This document shows, in pieces, positions 50,452 through 58,222 of a DNA stretch of 64,000 bases (its first letter is position 1; the number at the start of each line of letters is the position of its first letter). The notes beneath the pieces are model-generated. The model was not told the origin of the DNA. It was given only the letters and a program-made list of their open reading frames with translations, and ran no database searches. The DNA lies in IMG/VR virus record IMGVR_UViG_3300030103_003222, positions 18,762 through 82,761 of that record. One strand, 5' to 3'. Source of the stretch: a virus. The position numbers and the translations under genes were made by a program.

Positions 50452-51551
50452 GCCTCCACAATGGTGCCGTCGTGATAACGACACTTGCCGACGCACATCC
50501 CGTCGTTCTCGATGGTCGAGCAACGGGGTGCGCTCAGACCTGTCTTGTTAGGGCCACCGTATATGATGCTCTCGACTTGAACTCGTGTCGTGTGGGCGTC
50601 ATAATCGACCCACCCCTGACGCTCGATAATGCTACATATCTCGTCAATGTGCTTCTGCCTGTCCTCATTTGTGACGGCCTCGGGGCGGAAGAACCAGCGC
50701 AAACGTGCAGCAAGGTAGGACACAAGGTGCAACCGTTGCCGATGCGTTGGGTTGCCCATGCCGAGTGCAGGTGAGAGACACGGGAGCACGATGATGTCGT
50801 CCAGCGTCACGTCAGGTAAGTCCTCTACCTTCTCGACGTTGGCCTTGAAATTGTTGCGACGTTCGGGTAGTGTGATGCTGACTCTTGTTGAGCCGTGCTC
50901 GATGTAGCCGGGGCGTGGGTCTTGGGCGAGGTCGTCCAAGTCGTCGTAGTCGCACGTCATGATTTCCTCGCTGCTAAGCGGAATGCTCCAGCACGCTCGC
51001 CTCGCGTTATATGAGTTCGGAATGCGAATCATGCCACTGGTGTCGAAGGCGACGGCTGGGTCGCTGCAGCCAAGTTCCAGTTTGTTGTGCCACTCCCTCA
51101 TCAACAGTCGCCCACCCTCCTTGATGCGGCGCACGTCCGACGCTGAGGTGGGCATGTAGGTCTGACTCAGGGGCACCCATACGTGGAAGCCACCACCGCT
51201 GAACCACACGTAGTGTTGCAGGTCTTGCTCAAGCAGATAAGCGTGTAGCCGGCGGACCTGCTTCTGCATGTAGTCGAACTCGACCTCGGCTCCTCGCTGC
51301 TTGAAATCCTTGCAGTCAAAGTCCAAGATGAAGTGATGAATGACCGGTGTGTCATAGTCAACACGATGATGTCGTGGGGCCTGTGTTGCTCTATAACCGT
51401 AGGCTGTGAAGTAGGCGTTGCCGCTTCCATTCTTCCCACGCCAGTAGCGCTCCAGTTCAGTCCACGAGCGCACGATGTAGCGACCGCCCTGCTTTCCATC
51501 CGACCCAATCTCCAGCACTTCGCGAGGGAAGTCGAGCGGAACGAAAGCCAT
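50448..51551 (-). CDS. Archaeal-type primase, PriS-like with PriL-like C-terminus
   Basis: 367 residues from ATG 51551. The AEP catalytic core is visible: ILDFDCKD with D77 and D79 (motif I), FSGGGFHVW with S118 and H123 (motif II), DTSGMIRIPNSYN (motif III). The last 120 residues hold C258 (LPCLSPAL) and C344, C353, C357 (CSTIENDGMCVGKC), resembling the four-Cys 4Fe-4S region of the large primase subunit PriL. The protein may thus combine both archaeal primase subunits. It makes primers for the polymerase encoded in the same operon. GTG 51560 is an in-frame alternative, but GGAGTGAGCCAC precedes the ATG. Confidence 0.85.
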   Translation of the reverse strand: MAFVPLDFPREVLEIGSDGKQGGRYIVRSWTELERYWRGKNGSGNAYFTAYGYRATQAPRHHRVDYDTPVIHHFILDFDCKDFKQRGAEVEFDYMQKQVRRLHAYLLEQDLQHYVWFSGGGFHVWVPLSQTYMPTSASDVRRIKEGGRLLMREWHNKLELGCSDPAVAFDTSGMIRIPNSYNARRACWSIPLSSEEIMTCDYDDLDDLAQDPRPGYIEHGSTRVSITLPERRNNFKANVEKVEDLPDVTLDDIIVLPCLSPALGMGNPTHRQRLHLVSYLAARLRWFFRPEAVTNEDRQKHIDEICSIIERQGWVDYDAHTTRVQVESIIYGGPNKTGLSAPRCSTIENDGMCVGKCRYHDGTIVEA

Positions 51552-51556
51552 GTGGC

Positions 51557-51868
51557 TCACTCCAAGATGCGCTTGATTTTGCGGCTGGCCTCGTTGAAGA
51601 CGAGGTAGGCTTCAGTTTCATGCAGCAGTTGCGGGGTATGAGCGACAACGTGGATGGTCCAACGACGGGTGCCTGCATCTTCGTCTACGCCGAGTTCGAC
51701 GTAGTCAGTCAGTCGCATCTGCTTGTGAACGGTGACTTGCGCCAGTTCGTCATGCAGCAGGCTGTGACCCACAACCACTTCGACACCTTCGGGCATTTTC
51801 TTCTGTAGCACGTGGCGCAGTTCTTCACAACGCTCTGCTGTCTTCTTCTTCAGTTCATCTCTGTTCAT
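51557..51868 (-). CDS. Small protein beside primase, unknown
   Basis: 103 residues, alpha/beta with an N-terminal charged helix (DELKKKTAERCEELRHVL) and strands VEVVVGHSLL and RRWTIHVVAHTP. ATG overlaps the upstream stop (ATGA) and has GGAGGCC before it. Its own last codons (RILE) supply the ribosome-binding site of the primase, indicating tight coupling. No family is recognised. Confidence 0.65.
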   Translation of the reverse strand: MNRDELKKKTAERCEELRHVLQKKMPEGVEVVVGHSLLHDELAQVTVHKQMRLTDYVELGVDEDAGTRRWTIHVVAHTPQLLHETEAYLVFNEASRKIKRILE

Positions 51869-52818
51869 TGTTCAGGCCTCCATCGTGGGCACAGTTCCAT
51901 GTAGTCGCAATAGCCGCACTTAAAGTCGGATGAGGTTGGGAGGAAGTCGCCACTGAGGTGGGCGTCCACCAAGGCAGTGAGGCGCTTCTCAACGGTCTTG
52001 GGCGCATATCGCCCACCCGGACCACTGACCGACTCATAGTCCCAGTGCGGTCCAGTGCCGCCGTTGATGCCACCGCCGGGGAAGGCCCAGCCCCATCCTG
52101 TGATGGGGAGGAACTCACCGTGCGGACTGTTCTCCAGCATCATGCGATAGAACTGCATTTCAGCGCGCATGTCTGATGCCTTGTTCGGCTTCCACTTACC
52201 CGTCTTCAGTTCCATCAGGACAACCCCTTGGCGACTGTCATCAAGGAACATACGGTCGATGTAGCCCTTCATGTGGATGGGAACCTCTGTGCCGTCGCTC
52301 GCGACGACCGTGCGAGACGCATGAATCTCGGCCTCGTTGCCCACTGGGAACCAGTCGCGCACTTCGTCCTCTGCGCAATTGCATAGTCGCTCAAACTGCC
52401 ACGTCACGTAAATGCGCAACTGCTCAGGCTCACCGTAGATGTAAGGCTCGGGTGGGGTGGGTAGTGCCTCAATGCACATCGTCAGAGCCGTCTCTCTGTC
52501 ACCTGATTGGATGAGTTCGTAGACCGTGTCTACGATTGGGGTCATGGTCTTCCACCAATATTCCACAGCGTCGTGAACGTTGCTCCCACGAACGTGGTAG
52601 TCGCGCGTCTCTCCCGTGTGGCCGAGCACCTTCTCGATGAAATATTGCTGAGCGCACCAGTGGAATGTGCCCAGCGTTGATTTGCTCACGCGCAAGATGG
52701 TGTCTTTCATGTCAGGTTGCCACGCATAGGTGCTCTTGTCATAGGACTTGAGTAGGTCTTTGTGCTCGTAAGAATCACGCTCGTTGTTTCCCCCTTCGGG
52801 GTTGGGATTCCACCTCAC
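51865..52818 (-). CDS. Cas4/RecB-like PD-(D/E)XK nuclease with Fe-S cysteines
   Basis: 317 residues. Features of the Cas4/AddB class: SKSTLGTFHWC with C55, RGSNVHDAVE with H82, GYIDRM with D188, LMELKTGKW with E203 and K205, Q222 downstream, and CGYCDYMELC with C301, C304 and C310. The four cysteines should hold a 4Fe-4S cluster. Family members are ssDNA exonucleases that prepare ends for recombination. GTG 52818 overlaps the preceding stop (GTGA) and is preceded by GGCGGTG. There is no CRISPR array or other Cas gene here, so a recombination or replication role is more likely. Confidence 0.85.
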   Translation of the reverse strand: MRWNPNPEGGNNERDSYEHKDLLKSYDKSTYAWQPDMKDTILRVSKSTLGTFHWCAQQYFIEKVLGHTGETRDYHVRGSNVHDAVEYWWKTMTPIVDTVYELIQSGDRETALTMCIEALPTPPEPYIYGEPEQLRIYVTWQFERLCNCAEDEVRDWFPVGNEAEIHASRTVVASDGTEVPIHMKGYIDRMFLDDSRQGVVLMELKTGKWKPNKASDMRAEMQFYRMMLENSPHGEFLPITGWGWAFPGGGINGGTGPHWDYESVSGPGGRYAPKTVEKRLTALVDAHLSGDFLPTSSDFKCGYCDYMELCPRWRPEQ

Positions 52819-53111
52819 TGAAACGCACCGCCCATGGACGGCTCGTTGTCTGAGCGGTCATACTCCACGTTCTTGCGCTTCGTGTAGACAGTCTTACCTC
52901 GCTTGAACAGGTCCATGTCCAGTAGGAAATGGTCGGGAACGTCCTCGGACAAGTTCATCTCGATGATGGACTCATATGGCACGATACGTGTCCCGCCCTT
53001 CACGAGTTTGAATGAGGCGAAACCTGCGAACGGTCCATCCATGGGCACGAACTCGCCCGTAAAGGTCGCACGTTCAGTGCGTGAGACAGCGTAGGTGATT
53101 TCCATCATCAT
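52815..53111 (-). CDS. Small beta-rich protein, unknown
   Basis: 98 residues from the first of three tandem ATGs (53111), which overlaps the previous stop after GGAGGTGAAGGA. Strands dominate (MEITYAVSRTERATFTGEF; FASFKLVKGGTRIVPYESI). No metal or catalytic motif is visible. It lies between the MazG-like protein and the Cas4-like nuclease. Confidence 0.65.
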   Translation of the reverse strand: MMMEITYAVSRTERATFTGEFVPMDGPFAGFASFKLVKGGTRIVPYESIIEMNLSEDVPDHFLLDMDLFKRGKTVYTKRKNVEYDRSDNEPSMGGAFQ

Positions 53112-53293
53112 TCCTTCACCTCCTCCATCAGCCGCTGCACGTAGACGGCAGCGTCCATCAGTTCTTCCTGCAGGTGTTGCAGCCACTCAAGTAGCGTGAG
53201 GTCCGCACGTTCCATGGTGACGCCGTATTTGACTTCGCCCACCTTGGCTCTTCCCTGAATCTTCTCGCACACTTCGTCTTCAATTCTGCTCAT
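53108..53293 (-). CDS. MazG-like mini-protein
   Basis: 61 residues from ATG 53293. KYGVTMERADLTLLEWLQH followed by LQEELMDAAVYVQRL is a pattern common in small phage proteins related to all-alpha NTP pyrophosphatases; EELMD supplies part of the EExxE/ExxD metal site. It may act as a dimer on nucleotides or be a degenerate remnant. GGTGATTGAT, spanning the polymerase stop, is its ribosome-binding site. Confidence 0.55.
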   Translation of the reverse strand: MSRIEDEVCEKIQGRAKVGEVKYGVTMERADLTLLEWLQHLQEELMDAAVYVQRLMEEVKE

Positions 53294-53298
53294 ATCAA

Positions 53299-55677
53299 TC
53301 ACCAATAGTTCGTAGGCGCAGGCGCACCTGCGGCGACATTCAAATCCCAGCCGAGGCTGTCATAGATGTTCTTGAGTTTCGACTTGACCATGACGTCAAG
53401 CACCTTCTCCCAGTCGACGTGATAGCGACGTAGTTCAGCCTCTTCACGGAAAGCGATGTAGGTGACTTTGCGCTCCTCTCCCTTGAGAGTGAAGTGGTCG
53501 GGCACCTCGTCTTTGAATCCAGCAACGTAAGTCCACGTCACGCTGTCGCCCTTGCGCCACGGCTCGGTGCCGATGTGTTGATTGTAATACAGAGCCGCCT
53601 TGGCTGCTGGTGTTGGGGAAGCGTAGTCATCAGGTTCTTTGGTCAGACGGGTGGATGCGATGACATCCTCCATCCTGACCTTACCGGCCTTCACGTCAAG
53701 TGCGATGGCGCGTAGCGTTTCAGTGACCTCATCCTCGGAGGCTCCATTACCGACCATGTTCATGGCCGTGCGTTGCACACGCTTTGTGATGGTGGAACTG
53801 CTCGATGCCTTGAGTTCATAGCCCGACACCTTCAGTTGTCCGGCCTCGCTCTCAGGCCACGTCTTGAATCCGAAGTAGCGGTTCTTCACAGGTGCCGTGG
53901 TCCAGTAATCGAAATACGCCTCAAGTTCCACGTCCATGTAGGACAGCGACAGTTTCTCCTGCGCTGTCTTGGTCAGGTGTTCAGCAAGCGCCTGTGCCTT
54001 GTCAAAGGGCACTTGGATGAACGCTGAGTCAGTGTGACCGAACAGTGAACGGTAGCCCAACTCCTCGCTCTCAGACATCAGGTGACGGATGGCCTCACGC
54101 CCACGGAACGTGATGGATGATGCTACGTCGTTGTCGACCCACATACCTTGCACAGCCTTCATTCCCATGTAGCCGTAGCAGGCGTTGACCGAAACCTTCG
54201 CCGCCATCTGTAGCATGTTGAAACCCAGCCGCTCCTCGTCTGTCTTGGCCTCCCGCATCTTGCGCTTATACTCGGCACGCAGTTCCAGCATCTCTTCGAC
54301 AATGGACGGTAGCACGCCCTTCGTCTGTTGGTCCCAGTGCGTGCCGTTGCCCAGTGTCTTGATGCCCACTCCCGGCCCAGCACGTTTAGTGGTGGGGCAC
54401 AGGTTGTCGCTGCGAATGATGTTGGGATATAGGGAAGCGTAGTCAACACAGGCCACACCCTCGTGTCGACCCGGCACTGGGTCGGGGATGTGTGCGGCCT
54501 GCATGTGCTCACGCTGCACGTATTTGGCACTGGGTGCCTTCAGGTCGGTGCGTCTGCTGATGAGGCCACGGATGTAGCGTGAGACGTTGTGCGTGCTCGA
54601 CCACTGCACGCCACACAATTGTTGCATGGCCACGAAGAACTCGATGGCGTTGAGCCGCTCTGAGATGTCAGCCAGCAGTGTGGTGTCGCGCAGACAGTAA
54701 TCCACGAAGTCGTCGTAATACTCACGCCACCCGTTGTGGACGGTCATGCCCTCAATCTCATCTGTGAGTTTGGAACCAAGGTCCAGCAACTCAGCGAACG
54801 TGGCGAGTTTGCGGTTGGGCACCTGCCCACGCCCTGACTTTTGCCACAGCGTCTCAAAGCCGCTGCCGCTCTTCCAATGAGCAGCAGAGTCCCAACACAG
54901 CCGACCCTTGATGGGTTGCTGTGTGTCCTTATACCCACCGTCCTTGAAGGGCTTGAACACCTTACCCAAGGGCGACAGGCGCTCAGGTTCGTCCATGCGG
55001 CTCATCATGTGCGGTAGGTCTGCCCACATGATGGCGTGTGCCACGAGGATGTCGGGGTCGCACTCTTCCATGTGCGTCAGGAAGGCGTCGTGCATGTCGG
55101 CTTCGCTACCGAACTCAAACAGAATGTAGCCACCCTCTCGGTCAACGTATCGTTCACGAGGTGTGGTGATGTTGGGTCGCCATGCGAAGACGACGTTCTC
55201 GTCGCTGTGGCTGTCAGCCACGGCCATGACTGTGGTGAACGGGTTGTCCCTGTCTGTGTTCCACTCCAAGTCGAAGTGCCACACACGCGGGTGGAACTCG
55301 GGTAGTCCGTCCGGGTAGAGGGTGAACAGGATTTGGTCGGAGTAATTCAGGTCCGCCTCATACGTGGGCGGAATGCCACGGGCGTTCTTCAGTTCCCACA
55401 GGTCGGTGGGATTGTCGAAGGACACCTTCATCAGTTCCGTGCCGTCGAGCGCTGTCGCTCGCTCGGTGGGGTGAACCACCGCACTGGGGAACTGGAGCCG
55501 CAGTTTGCGCAACCTACGCTCACGCGATGTGGCTGGAATCCAACAGAACGGACGGACGTAATCTTGATGACCGGGGGCGATGATTCGCTCCACCACGTTG
55601 CCTGCCTTGCTTCGCATACGCAGGTAGATGGATGGGCCTTCGGCCGCACCCTCCGGGTAGAACGTGTCAACAATCAT
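53299..55677 (-). CDS. Family B DNA polymerase with atypical motif C
   Basis: 792 residues from ATG 55677. Exonuclease motifs: WHFDLEW (D136, E138), HAIMWADLP (D220, but without the usual Asn), YCLRD (Y327, D331). Polymerase motifs: A, DYASLYP (D412); B, KVSVNACYG (K494, N498, Y501); C, FGHTDS (H548, D550), where the normal first Asp of DTDS is replaced by His (CAC at 54036-54034). D412 and D550 remain, so catalysis may persist. The usual extended TGR-region insertions are absent and the protein is compact. It follows the clamp gene by 4 bases and is the replicative polymerase candidate. The frame is open to 55704. Confidence 0.93.
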   Translation of the reverse strand: MIVDTFYPEGAAEGPSIYLRMRSKAGNVVERIIAPGHQDYVRPFCWIPATSRERRLRKLRLQFPSAVVHPTERATALDGTELMKVSFDNPTDLWELKNARGIPPTYEADLNYSDQILFTLYPDGLPEFHPRVWHFDLEWNTDRDNPFTTVMAVADSHSDENVVFAWRPNITTPRERYVDREGGYILFEFGSEADMHDAFLTHMEECDPDILVAHAIMWADLPHMMSRMDEPERLSPLGKVFKPFKDGGYKDTQQPIKGRLCWDSAAHWKSGSGFETLWQKSGRGQVPNRKLATFAELLDLGSKLTDEIEGMTVHNGWREYYDDFVDYCLRDTTLLADISERLNAIEFFVAMQQLCGVQWSSTHNVSRYIRGLISRRTDLKAPSAKYVQREHMQAAHIPDPVPGRHEGVACVDYASLYPNIIRSDNLCPTTKRAGPGVGIKTLGNGTHWDQQTKGVLPSIVEEMLELRAEYKRKMREAKTDEERLGFNMLQMAAKVSVNACYGYMGMKAVQGMWVDNDVASSITFRGREAIRHLMSESEELGYRSLFGHTDSAFIQVPFDKAQALAEHLTKTAQEKLSLSYMDVELEAYFDYWTTAPVKNRYFGFKTWPESEAGQLKVSGYELKASSSSTITKRVQRTAMNMVGNGASEDEVTETLRAIALDVKAGKVRMEDVIASTRLTKEPDDYASPTPAAKAALYYNQHIGTEPWRKGDSVTWTYVAGFKDEVPDHFTLKGEERKVTYIAFREEAELRRYHVDWEKVLDVMVKSKLKNIYDSLGWDLNVAAGAPAPTNYW

Positions 55678-55681
55678 GGCG

Positions 55682-56446
55682 TCACGCCCGTTGGTCCACG
55701 ACAATGAGCGTAGCCTCTCCGCTGTCCCATGACTGCATGAGAATCAACGGCGCTGACTCGCCCACGCTGAACTTGGCCTGACTGGGATTGAGCAGGGGTA
55801 GTGTCTCGATGAACCACGCTCCGTAGTTCGCCTTGACCTTGTCACCCACAGCGTCGCTTACCGGCGTCGAGGCGAAATAGCGTGCCTCGTGTGCCTTGCC
55901 TGCGCGGATGACGAACTCCTTCTCGGAAGGGTTGACCGTCACCTCAAACACAGGGCTGCTGTCGAGAATGCCACTCATGGCCTTGACAGACATGAGGTCG
56001 CTCAAATCCACTGAGCCGGACGTGGACACGTCCTTGTTGGCGAACGTCGTCTGCTTGGAGTCAACGTAGGCTTGGAACATCTTGCCGACGATGGATGCAC
56101 GCGATGCACTGGTGATTGATGTCGAGGTAGGGAACTGCACCTTGGACCGGCCGGCGATGACGAACAACGTCTTGCCTGAGCCTGTCTGTTTCAGCGTCAC
56201 GAACTCACTCTTGCAGCGCTTGATGAACTGCCGTGTCTTGTCCAAGTCGCTGATGTAGAACGTCCCGGTGTCCTCCTTGCCCTCATAGGGGATGAGTCCC
56301 TTCCGACGTAGGTAATACGTCTGAAACGCGACCTCAGCCTCCATGACTCCGCCCGCACTCAGCGTGACCAGTAGGTCTTCAGCGACTGCGCCGAAGGACG
56401 ACAGGAATGCGTTTAGTGCCTTCGCGTTGAACTTCATGCTCGGCAT
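55682..56446 (-). CDS. PCNA-like sliding clamp
   Basis: 254 residues, the size of archaeal PCNA. Two similar halves of strands and helices are apparent (FNAKALNAFLSSFGAVAED in the first half, VDLSDLMSVKAMSGILDSS in the second). The C-terminus (KFSVGESAPLILMQSW, then ATLIVVDQ) follows the PCNA pattern in which the product is a ring that tethers the polymerase. It lies immediately upstream of the polymerase, with the clamp loader in the same operon. Sequence is divergent, so the call leans on length, repeat structure and context. Confidence 0.7.
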   Translation of the reverse strand: MPSMKFNAKALNAFLSSFGAVAEDLLVTLSAGGVMEAEVAFQTYYLRRKGLIPYEGKEDTGTFYISDLDKTRQFIKRCKSEFVTLKQTGSGKTLFVIAGRSKVQFPTSTSITSASRASIVGKMFQAYVDSKQTTFANKDVSTSGSVDLSDLMSVKAMSGILDSSPVFEVTVNPSEKEFVIRAGKAHEARYFASTPVSDAVGDKVKANYGAWFIETLPLLNPSQAKFSVGESAPLILMQSWDSGEATLIVVDQRA

Positions 56447-56670
56447 CAGATGGACCCCCTGTATTTGCGAGGCTTAGACCCCATGCCGACACGCTCCGTC
56501 ATTTCGATGGGGAGGCGTCGTTGGTTGTCGCCGGTGATGTCAGCGAAGTCGGTGAGACTGGACTGCTTGAGCACATGCCCACCGCAGTGCACACAGATGT
56601 GCGGCTTCTGCGTAGGCTCAGGCTCAGGCTTGCTGCCCATGACCTTCTTCCACAATTTCCATTTGCTCAT
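56446..56670 (-). CDS. Small CxxC protein, unknown
   Basis: 74 residues from ATG 56670, after GGAGAGAGAAAG. The N-terminus is basic (MSKWKLWKKVMGSKP). One CVHCGG knuckle is present without a partner pair, so it may dimerise around zinc. The stop overlaps the clamp start (TGATG), which implies coupled synthesis with the clamp. It is the first gene after the 150-base gap. Confidence 0.55.
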   Translation of the reverse strand: MSKWKLWKKVMGSKPEPEPTQKPHICVHCGGHVLKQSSLTDFADITGDNQRRLPIEMTERVGMGSKPRKYRGSI

Positions 56671-56703
56671 CTTTCTCTCTCCTTGATGGTGCACAGGTGG
56701 GGG

Positions 56704-56792
56704 GACGCGCAGGAAGAAGAAACGAACCTCCCCTGCAACCTGTAACCACAGCCCTTGGAATAGCCGTGGTGAGGTGAAACCCTTCGCGCGTC
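56704..56792 (-). ncRNA. Putative structured RNA element in intergenic gap
   Basis: The 150-base gap 56671-56820 contains nested complementary segments. On the minus strand: GACGCGC pairs with GCGCGTC at the ends, continued by GAAG with CTTC across a 2-base bulge; ACCTC (56775-56771) pairs with GAGGT (56730-56726); and CCACGGC pairs with GCTGTGG (hairpin 56769-56746, 10-base loop). One pair in the last stem is G-U on the minus strand but would be A/C on the other strand, favouring a role in the minus-strand transcript. It may be a processing site, regulator of clamp/polymerase expression or small RNA. It is not a recognisable tRNA. Confidence 0.45.
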
Positions 56793-56820
56793 TTTACTCC
56801 GCAGACCCCCATGTTGTGCA

Positions 56821-57822
56821 TCACAGCGAGCCGTCGTAGAGTTCGGGCAACCCGAACCACTGCGGCTCCTTTCCTGCCTCCGTGATGAGTGTAGTGCGGC
56901 GCTGTCCCTGCAGTTTCGCATTGGTCTTGCTCTTGTCGAACGTGACCTGATATTCGCTGCGGATGACTTCGCCTGTCTCTTCGTCCTTCTCGTCCTTGCG
57001 CTCACAGCGCAGAATCTGATACACGTAGTTGTTGGATGACTTCTCGTAGTCGGGACGCCACTGTGGTGCAGTGTCCTCGCTCTTGCCGAAGGAGTAGTTC
57101 GTCAAGCGCAGGTGCGTCTCCCAAAAGACACGCACACCGGCCTTGACCAGCCCACGACAAATCGCCGTCAGTTGGTGGAAGCGAGTCTTGCGGATGGCCC
57201 AGTCCCACTGGTGGCCCACCTTCTTGTTCCAGTCAGCGGCCTCGATGCCGTCCTTGGCGATGTTGAGGTCAACGATGCGCATGCAGTTCACACACACGCT
57301 GTCCCACAAGTCGATGCCTGTGATGTGGACACCCCACAGACGAGGACCGTCATAGTCGGGGTTGCGTTGATTCTGAGCGCACTCCAGTGCGAACTGCCCA
57401 AGGCTCATCAGACGTTCGTGTGTGAGCGGGTAGTCGTAGGCTGTGCGGTCCTTCTTCATCATGACCCAAGGCTCCCACACACGAATGCTCTGCTGCGAGG
57501 AGTGGAAGGCCGACTTGTTGGCGGCGAGGCCACCGTCGAAGTCAAAGCCCCACAGTTCCATCTTCCTCTCTTGCTCGGTGCGCTCAGGTGCTTGAAGCCA
57601 CTTGCCGTAGGCGTCTGTGACCACAGCCGTCTTCCCGGTGTTGTCGTGCCCAGCGAGCACACAGAACGTGTGCGTCTGCGGCATGTGGTCCATCGTGGTC
57701 AGTTCTTGCCGAAGGTCTGCGAAGGGGTCAGCGTTCTCACGCTTGTGAGGAGGTGTCTCCTCAATCTCCTTCTGCTCCTTCTGCTCCTTCTCTGCTTGCT
57801 TCGTCTTTCCAAATCCTGCCAT
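56821..57822 (-). CDS. RecA-fold ATPase, RadA/Sak4-like
   Basis: 333 residues. The first 45 residues are charged. Walker A is GHDNTGKT (58-65), and a Walker-B-like strand, WGVHITGIDLWDS, lies near residue 170. The compact core and lack of an N-terminal HhH resemble phage nucleotide-binding proteins of the Sak4 type, which promote annealing or strand exchange with a partner SSB. The start follows AGGAGGAAGAGTGA. The operon also encodes nucleases and a candidate SSB. RecA-type family assignment is good; the precise function is open. Confidence 0.65.
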   Translation of the reverse strand: MAGFGKTKQAEKEQKEQKEIEETPPHKRENADPFADLRQELTTMDHMPQTHTFCVLAGHDNTGKTAVVTDAYGKWLQAPERTEQERKMELWGFDFDGGLAANKSAFHSSQQSIRVWEPWVMMKKDRTAYDYPLTHERLMSLGQFALECAQNQRNPDYDGPRLWGVHITGIDLWDSVCVNCMRIVDLNIAKDGIEAADWNKKVGHQWDWAIRKTRFHQLTAICRGLVKAGVRVFWETHLRLTNYSFGKSEDTAPQWRPDYEKSSNNYVYQILRCERKDEKDEETGEVIRSEYQVTFDKSKTNAKLQGQRRTTLITEAGKEPQWFGLPELYDGSL

Positions 57823-58212
57823 TCACTCTTCCTCCTGCAAAATGTCCGCGCCAAGCATTCCTGCGATTGTCTTGGCGATGTGATTGGTGTTGCCGTCCCC
57901 GAGAGGGATGGTGAGGATGCTGGATGAGAGAGGGTCAATCATGATGACCTCATCCCTTGACTCAAGGTCTTCCATCGTTTCCTGACCGTCGAAGAGCACC
58001 ACATCACCCACGATGGGAGTGCCCGCCATCTGCGATGCCTTGCTGTTGTGTGAAAGGCCCATGCGTTTGCCGTCCTCATTCACATACATGTGCCGCCCGT
58101 CGAAGATGCGAACGCACTCGATGTAGCCACCGACCGCATCTTGCATCTGCTTGGTGGAGGGGTTGATGCACAAGGGAACAATGTCCCCGTCTGCTTTCAA
58201 AACAAGTGCCAT
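57823..58212 (-). CDS. DUF3846-like protein
   Basis: 129 residues. VGGYIECVRIFDGRHMYVNE followed by DGKRMGLSHNSKAS and PIVGDVVLF match the pattern of DUF3846, a small domain often found in mobile elements and phages. No catalytic role is known to me. ATG 58212 is preceded by TGAGGTGAGATGA, in which the upstream stop and ribosome-binding site are fused. Confidence 0.6.
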   Translation of the reverse strand: MALVLKADGDIVPLCINPSTKQMQDAVGGYIECVRIFDGRHMYVNEDGKRMGLSHNSKASQMAGTPIVGDVVLFDGQETMEDLESRDEVIMIDPLSSSILTIPLGDGNTNHIAKTIAGMLGADILQEEE

Positions 58213-58222
58213 TCATCTCACC

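Noticed and set aside
51865-52818. CRISPR-associated Cas4 and a linked CRISPR array
   Set aside because: No direct repeats with spacers or other cas genes in the window; fits a viral recombination nuclease.
56704-56792. tRNA gene in the intergenic gap (7-bp terminal stem, about 89 bases, GGTTCG present)
   Set aside because: No U8, no D-arm with GG, T-loop lacks A58 and the T-stem geometry does not fit; kept only as a structured element.
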